Below, piece by piece: positions 45,179-56,893 of a stretch of 64,000 nt of DNA. The DNA is from Phallus indusiatus (Eukaryota > Basidiomycota > Agaricomycetes > Phallales > Phallaceae). Made by a program: the position numbers and the translations under genes. Each line of letters starts with the position of its first letter. Within the stretch, counting starts at the first letter, position 1. The stretch lies in assembly GCA_027605045.1 (NCBI GenBank), contig JAQFWX010000008.1:1550001-1614000 (forward strand), written 5' to 3'. Under the pieces are notes generated by a model, which saw only the letters and a program-made list of their open reading frames with translations, had not been told where the DNA came from and did no database searches.

Positions 45179-46765
45179 ATGTCGTCACATGATTTTGGTC
45201 TATTACTGAGTGCTCCTGCAATTCACGACCATACAGCGTTCATGCATGGATATCATCAGTCGAGCTACCATCACGATCGATTCCCGCCCGGACCTGGTTT
45301 CGACCGCTTCTTACACAACGATTCCGCACCCCGCGAGCTTTATAGTCTCGAGAGGCGATCTTCGGAACCTCTGCCGACCTTGCGCTCTACTTATGGCCTG
45401 CAGCAGCAGCGGCCGGCCGCGGTATCGAGCATCTCATCCCATTTTGATTATTCGCACACCGCGCCGTTATCTCAGTCTGCTGGTTTAAGGAGAGATACTA
45501 CGGCTGCGATTGACTCCGTTACAAGCTTACGTCCCATTACTGAATTCGACCCGCGGCCACCTCACGGGGGGTGGACACCGAAAGAGGAAGTAGACGAGGA
45601 GGTGCATTCCAGAGAGTTGTTGAACAATAGTGGAATGGGCGAAGCTCGTTCTCCTGGTGATTTGGGATATGTGAGTACAAACTTAGCAGAGTCGATGAAA
45701 TTCTTAAAAGCTTATCATGACATTTTAATTTTGTTCTTAGGGGATTCCGCGAGACGAGTCTCTTTCGCCTGGAAATTCAGCTTCAGGGCAACCGTCATCT
45801 CCCAATAGCTCTTCTAAAACGTACTCGTTCGTATCACTTCCCGGAAACGCGATAAGAAAACGTCCTAGAAGGCGGTACGATGAGATTGAGCGCTTGTACG
45901 CTTGTTCGTGGCCCGAGTGCACCAAGGCGTACGGCACATTGAATCATCTGAACGCTCATGTTAGTATGCAAAGGCACGGTTCTAAACGAAGTCCAGCTGG
46001 TACGTTTTTTTTGGCGACGATAGTCCTTGAATTTTATTCAAATAATTTTTTTTTGGTACAGAATTTAAAGAGTTACGGAAGCAGTGGAGGCAGCAAAAGA
46101 AACAGGAATCGCTCGCAGGTCCAATTCGAGGTGTGGACATGGACCCGTATTTGCGACGGCGACGCGCGACAGAACCGAACTTGACGATGAACCGAACCAT
46201 GCTTCCAGTAGGTTCGAATCAATCCCAAGTTAGTATGCCACATCGGCTGCTCTTAGGCGACCTCCCCTACTCGCGAACAATTGAAGAAGAAAATGTCGCA
46301 CTTGGTGTCTCCCCAACATCTACTGCCTCCGATAATGTTTCCTTCTGGCAAGACCCATCAGGTTCTTCGCCTGTTATTGACCAGCACCAGCAGAGAACTG
46401 GCATGGTGTATTCTATGGGAATGCCTCATTCTGACTCGTCAGCTCCGTCACATCTACCGCAAGATCTAGTGTCGGTATCACCGCCTATGAATCGACTTCC
46501 ACCTGATAGTACTTTGCTAACGCCTTTACCCGGCTATCGCCCTCCATCCCCCCATAATTTAATGACATTATCGCCGAATATGAATCGTCTTCCTCCGGAC
46601 AGTACTTTACTGACACCTTTACCCGGCTATCGTCCACCATCTCCTCATCTTCGTATGAGTCCCAACCACGGTGTAATGCAATCGATGACTCAAACGAATA
46701 TGGCTTCGTTGTCGCCGTCTCAGCAACCTCACGGAAGCTTTGACGAATACCAAGGCACACGTTAG
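45179..46765 (+). CDS. Con7-like C2H2 zinc-finger transcription factor
   Basis: Exons 45179-45670, 45741-45999 and 46062-46765 give at least 484 residues. The core is YSFVSLPGNAIRKRPRRRYD, then a finger YACSWPECTKAYGTLNHLNA ending MQRH (C-x4-C-x12-H-x5-H), then SPAEFKELRKQWRQQKKQE. This block is strongly conserved in Con7 and related fungal morphogenesis regulators. The flanks are low-complexity: His/Pro/Ser-rich before, Pro/Ser-rich after. A segment of about 25 residues (MNRLPPDSTLLTPLPGYRPP) occurs twice in tandem near the C-terminus. The frame is open upstream of the ATG, so a 5' exon may be missing. It probably acts in the nucleus as a DNA-binding regulator of growth form. Confidence 0.85.
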
Positions 46766-49700
46766 AGTCGAGTATCGAGATGGCCTTCCCTGTTCTTTTT
46801 TTCTCGCTTTCCCCCCGCCCTCTGTACTTATTGTGTTTTATTATTCAATTATCGTGCTCTATTATTTCCCTCCCCCCTTTTATCTCGGGGTAATTAATTT
46901 CCGTTTTTTTTATTATTTCACTCTTCTATCTCTCTCGTCTCAGGAATCTAATTTTTTCACCTTCAGTGGACATCGTTTTCAACTGTGAAATATTGATTGA
47001 TTTTTTACATAGGAATTTCGACATCTTCATTGTATTATTTTTTTGTTGTTTTGAAGCTGATACCACCGATTCTCGGTCAACTTTGCAGACCACTCTTGTA
47101 TACTATATTAACTTTGTGCTCTTTTTGGTAAAACAGTGAAGTATAGGCTATAATGTAAATGCGATTGAAATCACATCTTCAGATTCTATAATGTGCGTGT
47201 TTGCGTGAGCTTCGTAAAAAAAGTGACGGATCTTGGCAAATGATAACGTGCGGTAATCAAGAACAAGTGGCTGGGCTGGCGAATGGCTAGACTTTCATTT
47301 CCGTCCGAGCTAAACAAATATATATTTCTTCCTCACTCAGCCGCAGGACTATAAAGATATTGCATGTCATACTATGTATGAGCCACATGTCATTATCTAT
47401 ATGCTGGAAGCAATTTACAAAAATGTCCTGTGGATGATCAGTAATGCCGAAGAACAACGAGTAAGCTGAGCAAGTTCTCCTGGAGAGTTGATCTGAGGGA
47501 AGCTCCTAGGCTACGTTTCTCTCTCAGCCTCCGGCCAATAAAGATCCACGAAAGGTAAATCCGAACCCCTTCCATGGCTAGCGCATATACACAGCATAAA
47601 GTTAATCACGAAAATGCCACAGTCTCATAAGTCCACTCAGACGAAGAAATTCACGTGACTTTCGTGTTATCTAAATAAAGAATGTAGCCCCACGTGAAGT
47701 AGGATAATTAGAAGCCTTTCAAGTTGCGATGTTCGCGGGTATATAATCTGTTTTTGGAGCTCATCACAAGGAGGGAAGAAAAAATAAATACATTATGACA
47801 GTGCAAATCAAAGCTGAAAATACATACACAGATCCACACACAAAAACGCAGGTGACAAATAAAAATAAACCTGCTACCTGAATATGCAATACGTAAGTTG
47901 ACATGTTTGATGTGTATTGATATGTATTGGAAATCTATTTCTCAAATTTGTAATATGGCGATTGGGGTCATAGAGCCGTCGAAGTCACGGGTATAGGCTT
48001 GCTAGGTAGCCGGTGGACTGATTGAATGATGGCACCAAATAAATGGGAGTCTCACCTTGTCACATGTTTGCACGTGTGGTGGTGAAGGGCGAAAAAGCCT
48101 ATAGAAAAGAGCAAGGGCGCATATTAATATTTGCGTGATCCCGGGCCAGTTGATCTTCGAATGTGGCATCGACTCCCATCTCGAGTCGGAAGCATATGCA
48201 TGCATCTTCACCATAGGATCGCCTTTTGAAACGCCGATTCGGTCGCATTTCTCTTCTTTTATTTTTTTTTCTTCGTATAAGGAGCAGCATTGATATCGAG
48301 ATCATGTTAACGTGAAACGAAGAGGAATCCGATAGAAGGCAGTGTGGCTACTAAAACATATGATCATATGATTGGAGGAACCTTGAACAAGTGCAATCAC
48401 AGAACGATATCACACAGATGTGTAAAACAGCCGAGAAAAGCCATTCCCCTGATCATGTTACTTGCCATTGTTAACGTTGTATAAATATAGGTGGCAATTG
48501 GAAGTCATGCACAGAGGCTGGTACCCGTTTCTAACCTCTGTGTTCCCGCTAGAAACGGGTGGAAAGATGAAATAGAGTTGACTCGCCAAGAGTTTAATAA
48601 TTGCGAAATCATCAGTTACGAAAGACTTGGTTTCTGAGGAGATCATCTGTCGCCTATACGACGTTTGACACCGTCCTCCCAGGAACGAGTGCTTGTCAAG
48701 CTGTCGTCCATTACTTACATTTGACATTTTAATTGTATCGCGTCAAGTGCTCATTTCCGGGAGTCGTATCATCTCTGTAAGAGTCCGAGCAATTAGAGCA
48801 AGACAACGTAATAAGCAATTCAAATATAGAGATCAACACTCACTTGTTTATACTATGGTACACCCAACCAGATTAGACTGAGGGACGGCTATAATTAGGG
48901 TTTACTTTTTCCCGTTATCGACGTACATATGGTTTCCGAAAGAATGAAAAAAATTGTACTAAGAAAGAGAGATATGTATATTGCTCGGGTGATGCGAATC
49001 CAGCTCAATTTCGTCATATGTTTGTCAAGTTTATTGTTGTCAAGGTTTTGTGAGGAACGATCATCAGAAGCAGCAAGAAGGACCGTGCCGGTTGGTCGAA
49101 GATGTTACGTGAAGCGAAAAGACGCAGAATTCATCGCGCATCTTGTGAGTAGTTGGTATAGTTTTTCAGGCGACTGATCAGATCCCACCACTTATATTCC
49201 TTGGAATTGAGTGTAACGCAGGAGCTCGGATTGACCAGTGAGTCGCCGTGTCGTGAAACCCGGCGGCACTGGGCAAGCTCGATGAGATCAATTTCTTATA
49301 CTGGAACAAACGATGTCAATAATACTTACATACGTGTAGGCACGCATTGTTGCATCGTTGACGCCACCGACTTTCAATTTGTGTATGCAGCCGGTAGTCA
49401 ACATAGATGCAGGCGGGCAGTGGGTGTGCCTCTTGAGGGAGATAATTGAGAATGCACCGGACTTGACACTTGCCACCAGATGTATGTACACAGATTGATA
49501 TCTATCGTCGACAGGTGCCTCTGAGAAGGTTTTAGGGTCCTTAACTTCTTCTTAGGGATCCAGTCCGGTTAAGAGAAATCCGGGGAGATTTCGAAGACTC
49601 CAAAATTTGTGTTTGTTAGAAATGTGCCCATATATGGGATAAAATAAGAGAACGGCAGTACGAGGCCGTAAGGTGTAATATAAGTAAATTGGGCCAAGGC

Positions 49701-50351
49701 AAGACGGTATCAATCTACACGATGTGTAAATAAAACAGAACCGAGATGCTGATCTGTTATTTGATCATTGTAGCCTTATATCATACAAAAGAAGGAAGAC
49801 ATCCTGGATATCCCAAGGAACAAAAATCTTTTTAGCACTTATTTATTTACTGAACGATGCCAAGGACTAACCGAAAAGTATACAAGCTCATTCAAAATTC
49901 GGTTTCTTTTGCTTCTTTTCCGACCCTGAACTCATTAATAAAATACACATGTATACAAGTAGATATTCGTCAGCTATTTATTCTTCTTATACAAGCATAT
50001 TTCTTACGTAGCCATATCATCCACGACATCGACGAATGATTAAACCTTCAGGGTCAAGCGTGAGTCCCGAGTCCCGACAGCCCTGCGGTCAAAGTTTCTA
50101 CTCCCTTTGATAAAAATTTCCATTGAAATATATCCACGCCACAGATTAATGAATGGATTGGTTTACAAAGGAGATCTGACGTGGAAAGAGACAGAACTCG
50201 CAAGATGGTAAAATAATGCACATCTCAAAATGATTACGAAGTAATCAAAGAAGTTATTCAACAAAAAGCGTGACGCATGACGGCAGATGTCACATATACG
50301 TATGACTGACGTAATGCGGCGCGGCTGCGATCCTTATCGCTTCGACACATT
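46766..50351. other. intergenic region
   Basis: No gene or RNA is recognised in 3.6 kb. The first 250 bases are T-rich 3' flank of the Con7-like gene. ORFs here are short and have no motifs. Confidence 0.4.
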
Positions 50352-52550
50352 ATGCCATCCTTGAAGGACATTCCCGTCGAAATATTCATCGATAATCTTT
50401 TACCCTTATTCCCTTTGAAAGATTTGCTTTCTCTAACTTGTGTTAATAAGGATTTATCGACTCTCTGTTCAGATGATACATTTTGGCGGAGGAAGGTAAA
50501 CGAAGACTACAATTTCTCAGATTCATCCAGTGCTAGGACGAAAGGCTATAAGTTTCTATACAAAGGCATTCATAGATCTCAAGTATACGTATGGGGGTAC
50601 GTGGTTTGCATGATTTTGGTGTTCTAATCCGAGACGTCTCATGTTATGGCGAAATTAAATAGAGAGGCAGCAAATGATAGATTGGGTCTACGTCGCCAAA
50701 GGAGAGTTTCTCCGATCTTAAGTAATGGTGAACCATATCCGCGGCAGCTGCGAATTCCTGGAGTACGCCTTGTTGACATCGTTGCTGGTGGATGGTAAGC
50801 AGAGATTCGCAACTCTCTTGCCAGTAGACAAGCTGAAATTTGTGCTGATTACCATTAAGGTCATTTCATGGTCTTGATTCAAATGGCAATGTTTATGTCT
50901 GGGGTGTGTGTTATATCTACTTTTCCATAATGCTTGAACATAAAATCTGACTATATTATGTCAGGAACACTAGACTCCCAGAATTACGCACTCGAAAGCG
51001 ACCCAATGTCTATTTCAGGGAAACGTGTACCTAGGCCCATAAAATTGCAGCTTCCAGACCGAATTATTAAGATATCGTAAGCACTCTGAGTAGCCCACTT
51101 GTCTTTTCCACCAAGTTTACCTGTCCCGAAAGTTGTGGACGCGCCCATTCTATGGCCCTGACTGAGAACCACCGAGTTTTGGTTTTCACAAACTGGGGCA
51201 CTCCGCACTACCTTGAGAGTAACGTTATATCGAACTATTCTGAATTTACCACTCCAGTACAAGTAGAATGTGGATGGTCGTTTTCGGCAGTGCTTACCAA
51301 AGGTGGCGAAGTATATGTCTGGTGGCCGCGGAAAGGCCTTTTCAAAGAACAAATCCTTCAACATGACACGGCGACAGAGCAGTTAGCTCGTCAGGGACAA
51401 AGAATCGTCAGTAAAAATGGTGTGGTGGAGTGTGTTCTATGGGAAATTTCCACCGACCCATACCCCTTACGCGATGTTAGGGGCGATCTACCACAATTAC
51501 ACCCCGATGCGCCACCTGATCACACGAAAGTCGTGAAAATTGCTGCTGGCGATGGCTTTATCATCGGGTTAACTAAGGGTGGACATATTCTCAAATGTAA
51601 TTTCCCTGAGGATGAGAGAATTTTTATGGGTCCATCCTTGATGAGACCCCAGTGGATTTATGTGAGCAATGAAACAAACTCTCCCGCAATACGTTGTAGG
51701 ATGACAATATTTCAGCTACCGCAATTTAGTGAAGTAAGACTCATTAGCGAACAGCCTGGGTTACAAAACAATATTACATCTGAAAGTTCACTCCATATGA
51801 CTCATGTAAGCCCGATCTTCCCCCCTATTTTTGTTTCCGGCCCTATGAATGAACTTTTAATCGGGGATGTCAGATTTCTGCACATTTCCATACATTCTTT
51901 GCTTATTCGACGGGGAACTCTTCAGTCGTATTACGTGGCTCGGGAAACACAACAGTTACGACGCTACCAGAAATTATGCCCGGACTGCAGAACCGCGATA
52001 TCATTGCAGTTGTCCTTGGAGATTACCATTTTGCAGCTTTGACAAGCACCGGCAAATTGCTGACTTGGGGACAGTATTCCTCAGGCGCGTTGGGGTTAGG
52101 TGATCCGACCGTGTTACCCGTAGGAACACCAGGTGGATATGCCAATGAAATAGATAGATCGCGTGCCCATGTGTCACCTCCTCCCGTTTCTGAGCCGACG
52201 GAAGTTAAGTTTGGAATAAAAGACTATGGTCAAGGGCGCAACGTCTTTGTGTTTGGCGTGACAGCTTGTGGTTGGCATACAGGGGCCTTGGTGATCGATC
52301 TCGATGTATGTGTTTGGTTTATTGTTAACGAATTCACCCCTTTTTAATTTTTATTGGCATCATGTCTCTGAATAAGGATCCTGAATATGAAGAGTCTGGT
52401 GAAGAGGATGACAGTCCCCCTACCCCGCCTCATGCTATCCACGAACCGGGAACGCTATTACCTGGCCCCATCCGTTATGGTCATCCTTTTCGAATTGGCT
52501 TGGCTGGTGCTCTGCGTGGTCGTGGTCGTGGTCGCGGGCTTGATGGCTGA
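50352..52550 (+). CDS. F-box protein with RCC1-type repeats (SAF1-like)
   Basis: Exons 50352-50596, 50663-50794, 50860-50903, 50965-51076, 51133-51805, 51874-52305 and 52377-52550 give 603 residues. The first 45 residues (IPVEIFIDNLLPLFPLKDLL) are an F-box. RCC1-like blades follow: VYVWGEAANDRLGL, SFHGLDSNGNVYVWG, CGWSFSAVLTKGGEVYVW, AAGDGFIIGLTKGGHI, LGDYHFAALTSTGKLLTWG, SSGALGLGDP and GWHTGALVIDLD. The C-terminus is acidic, then Gly/Arg-rich. It is probably the substrate receptor of an SCF ubiquitin ligase, as yeast Saf1 is; the substrate is unknown. Intron 5 (51806-51873) can be misread as coding; splicing restores HFHTFFAYSTG. Confidence 0.88.
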
Positions 52551-54255
52551 TTAAAGTTTCAAGTGGACTTGCACAGCAGTTGAATCGCATTTGTTGTTAG
52601 GTGTAAGATGAAAGGAGTAATACCGTACCGCGTTCGCTTAGATATTGAGATTGATGTAGAATTAAATTGATTATGTATGCATTAAGTTAAAAAGGGAGTA
52701 CCGATCATTCAGCACTTCTGATAATTATTCTAGGTCCGGCTCTAGGATATGCAGATTTCTTATTCAAATTCGCAGTTTATTCACCGTACTTTTACTTATT
52801 CCCAATCTGCAAGCCGAGATTTGACGTTTCTTTATTGAGAGCCTGTGTTACGAGAGTCAGGAACATCAGTTGCAAGCGGATTTGATGCGACCTTACGTTA
52901 CAGAACTTTAATCGCCCTTGAATTGTATGTTGCAACGGACTTTGGTTGACCCTGTCTCGTGAAAACCAAATCTAGCAACTGTATTGGTTTCAGGCGTGCT
53001 ATAACTGAAACCTGCCTAAACGGATGAGACGGCGTCCATCAGGGGACTTGGAGAGGGAGTATTGTTTACCCAGATTCCCGATATTTTGAAAGGGGACGTC
53101 CGTAGGTTCGAGATTGCCCGTCGGCAAAGTACGATTTCCGGAATGTTTGTTCGGATTTCGAGCTTTTGACACCTCGACAAACAACCGATCCGGATCCCTG
53201 CTTATACTTATGTTCTCTTGAAACATAACAAAATAAATAACGTAGTGCCAGAAAGTTCGTGATGAGATGATGCCACAGCATATCATAACGGAAATTGGCT
53301 GTTGTTGAAGAGACGGGCGCAAAATCTTATCGATCGACCACAAGTAATTTGTCACGTAGTAAGTCGTTTATACAACGTGCATATGGCATTTCAGAGTGTG
53401 ATATCAACACTGGATTCAAGGGGCTACCTGCTTTGGCTTACGAGGAGAGCGGGATGATTTCCGAACGGTATCAAACCTATACAAACTCACTTACACCATA
53501 TCGAACTTCTGGTAGATCCTTTTTGAGTTCAAAATAATCACGGGCTTGGTGTGCCTCGTGTAAGTGATGGTGTGTAGACCCGATAAAAGACTAAGAATGA
53601 ATGACAAACACCTTTGGAGCCATCGACAATTGATTCTAACCCTCATCTGACCGTTCCCATAATATGGCTTGCACCATTTGAAGATTTGTGATTTTGATCG
53701 TACTCCAAATTCTCAGTTGCGAAGAAATCCACATGTAAGAATGATGATAGGGTTTATAGAAGTTGAGCCATTATTAGGAGGAGGCGTGATGATGATATCA
53801 CCCGGTGCATCGACGAATGAGCTTCGAGTAGTGTTTCGGTAGCACGATGTTCCCAAACGCAATTCTATTGTAGTTATTTTACCAATTGCCGTTTCTCGAA
53901 AAATACTATCAAGTTGGAATTACTCGTACGATTTCCACATTTTCAGTAGTGGCTGTGGCTATGACGCAATGTAAGTTCTCTTCAAAATAATCACCACATA
54001 TACTTTTGCATTCTACGCTGTAGAATGTTATACTTACTAAGACTGAATGGTATAGACAACGACTGTGAAGTTGACGACAGAAAAAAAGAAGGCTGAATTT
54101 GTTGAAATGCCTTACGTAAGGCTCCTGAGACCGTCGTGTTCTTTCTGAATCTCAGGCTGTCGCTGTTCAAAAGCTTCGCGCGGTCTGCGCTCCGATCTTG
54201 GATATCCAAAACAACTCCCCTCTATGTAGGAAAATCCATCTTATTTTCCGCAATT
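52551..54255. other. intergenic region
   Basis: No conserved gene is seen. 54136-54255 is open in the Pus1 frame and could encode a mitochondrial targeting peptide, but it has no in-frame ATG. Confidence 0.4.
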
Positions 54256-56299
54256 ATGTCTTCAAACACGTTGAAGAGATCACTTGATGGCTCTCCGGAA
54301 GCCTCCGACTCAAACAAGCTCAAACTGGATGCGGAAGACTCACAGACTGTTATACCCGCCGAAGGGACTGAAGAAGGCCAGCAGAAGGGGAGGAAAAGGC
54401 GTAAGAATATTGGTCCGAAAGAGGGTCGTCGAGACAGACGTGGAACAAGGGGCACAAGGAAAACGGAGGATGTTGATGAGGCCGCGAGCGATGCATCAGG
54501 AGAAAAAGAGAAGAAAATCCGACTTCCCAAACGAAACTGTGCCCTGCTAATCGGGTTTTGCGGAACTGGGTGTAATGGCATGCAAATGTATGTCGACATT
54601 TCAACGTCAAGAGCGATTTTTGTTTCCTTTTGTCTTTTTCCTTAAACCTTTACTGGTGTCGTCTTCAAGGCTCATCCCAATCATCGCTTTAACAGACAAC
54701 CTAACGTCAGGACTATTGAAGGAGTGTTGTTCAATGCCTTGGTCAAAGCTGGAGCCGTATCGGAAGATAACGCAGATGATCCTGTAAAAGTGAAGTGGAC
54801 AGTGCAATTTTACCCTTGGGAACCATTGATACTCAACGTGTTTCAGGTTGGATTGGCCCGGGCTGCGCGAACGGACGCAGGTGTTCATGCGGCGGGTAAT
54901 GTCGTATCAATCAAAATGATTACGGTTATTCCAGGCGTGCGTAATTTACTAGAACGTATCAATGAGGAGTTACCCCCCGAGATACGGCTTTGGTCGTTTC
55001 AGCGAACGCAAAATTCTTTCAATGCCCACGTGTAAGCGTTATTTTCTATTTCGCTTGAAAAAGCCCGGGTCTTCACGTAATTCCAGAACATGCGATAGTC
55101 GAATGTATACCTATTTTCTGCCGACATACATCCTGATCCCTCCCAAACCAGACAGTGGATTCGCTCAATCTCTAAAAACTCAAAATCAAGAGCTAGAATT
55201 TGCAAATGATGATGATACGCATTCGTTTTGGAAGGGTGTTGACCTGACTCAACCCCCGCAAGAGGATTTGACGCGAAAGCGACAATGGCGTGTTCAAACC
55301 GAAACATTGGAGAGACTGAAGAACATAATTTCGAAGTATCTCGGATCTCATAACTTCCATAATTTCACTATTGGGAAGGAATATTCCGATCGAAGTAATT
55401 ACCGTAATATGAAAAAAATTGAGGTATGTAGTAACGGAGACTCAATCTCACATTGTTATACATATGGTTTAACTCCACCCAAGGTTCAAGAACCAGCCGT
55501 ATACAATGATACAGAATGGCTTCCCATCCTTTTCCACGGCCAAAGTTTTATGTTGCATCAAGTATGTAAACATCATTTTTTTGTTCCTTTTTTTTTGGAG
55601 ATCTCAATACGTTGAGTAGATTGTAAGATTTTCTCCCTACTCTTCCCGATTCGGCGAGTGTCACATTGTTTTTCTTAAAAAAAACTTTAGCGAAAAATGA
55701 TCTGTGTGGCCGTATTGGCTTGTCGAACAGAAACACCTCCAGCTGTAATAGACGCAATGTACGGCCCTTCAAAAGTTGTCGTCCCAAAAGCGCCAGCGCT
55801 AGGGTTATTACTCGAACGTCCCTTGTTTAACACTTACAACAAGAAAGTGAAAGAGGCAAACGAAAAGCTTACCAGCCCGAAAGATCCCGCATATCGCCCA
55901 ATCATTGACTTCGACATTCACCAAGATGCAATCGAGCAGTTCAAACAAGATCAAATATATAGCCGAATGCGAGCTCAGGAGAGCAAGGAAGCGACGTGGG
56001 TTATGTTCATTGTTCCACTCTCTGTGGCTTATTTTCTGATGATCTTTTTCAGTTTCGATAGCTGGATAAGATCTATCGATACCTACTGTGGTCGTGACCT
56101 TCTTTATTTCAATAAGAAAGGCGTCATACCATCATCAATCGTTCTTCAAAAGGGAGAGCGTCGGCCGAATCCATTCAGGGAGAAAAAGCGATTTGACGCC
56201 ACTGGTCCTTTGACATTGGGCAACTTCACGGCAGACGAGGAAGGTGACTCGGAGGAAGAGAACGTAGATACCTCGAAACTTGCTGAAATGGAGGGTTAA
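54256..56299 (+). CDS. PUS1: tRNA pseudouridine synthase Pus1
   Basis: Exons 54256-54587, 54696-54789, 54847-55031, 55087-55423, 55484-55561, 55691-55995 and 56053-56299 give 525 residues. A basic N-terminal region ([20 protein letters not shown]) is likely nuclear-targeting. VALLIGF-type start ([20 protein letters not shown]), [36 protein letters not shown] (catalytic Asp in RTDAGVHA), [42 protein letters not shown] and [12 protein letters not shown] follow in family order. It converts uridines in tRNAs, and some in U2 snRNA and mRNA, to pseudouridine. Intron 6 uses donor GTGGGT. The neighbour phospholipase gene is convergent. Confidence 0.95.
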
Positions 56300-56893
56300 C
56301 GGGCCGAGTGAAATTTTGCTTGTTGTCGTAATTCAAATTTTAGACGCTTCCACCAAGCCAGTTGGGTTAGACTTTCTCTCAGCTAATTGATCTGTGCTCG
56401 TGCACCTATGTAGCGCTTTCCTTATACTAAGAGATCTGGCTAGTGCCAAATCAGAAAATGGGGTAATTTTTTCGAGCTATGGCTTCATGTCCTCAGGTAC
56501 GCTTTCTCGAGGGCACCCCCAGTGCCTCGCGATCGACAAAAAAGGTCTTGTTTTTGGCACCTGTGACTTCTTGTTGGTTTTAGCTTAGTTTGTCAAGGTG
56601 GAGCGGCTCAGTACGAACAGAGTTATCGTTCTATCAAAAATTTCATTATCAAATAACCTGACGACTACTTCGGACCATAGCTCCGACCTCCAAATCGCCT
56701 GAAAAAGACGGTAGCGTCGCATGGATCAATTCTGAAACAACGTCTGAGCTTGCCCTATTGTGTCCGAAGATTTACTGCAGTTTTACAGTTTCATCATAAT
56801 TGAACGTTATGCTCCTATTCTGTATACCAAATTTCTTGCTAACAGATTCTAAAAAGTTACCACGAAATCATCTATTTACTTTCACACCTCTTT
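56300..56893. other. convergent intergenic region
   Basis: 3' flanks of PUS1 (+) and phospholipase C 1 (-). No other signal is seen. Confidence 0.4.

Noticed and set aside
51806..51873. Coding sequence VSPIFPPIFVSG in the F-box/RCC1 gene
   Set aside because: This is an intron: splicing GTAAGC...TGTCAG restores the RCC1-like frame ISAHFHTFFAYSTG.
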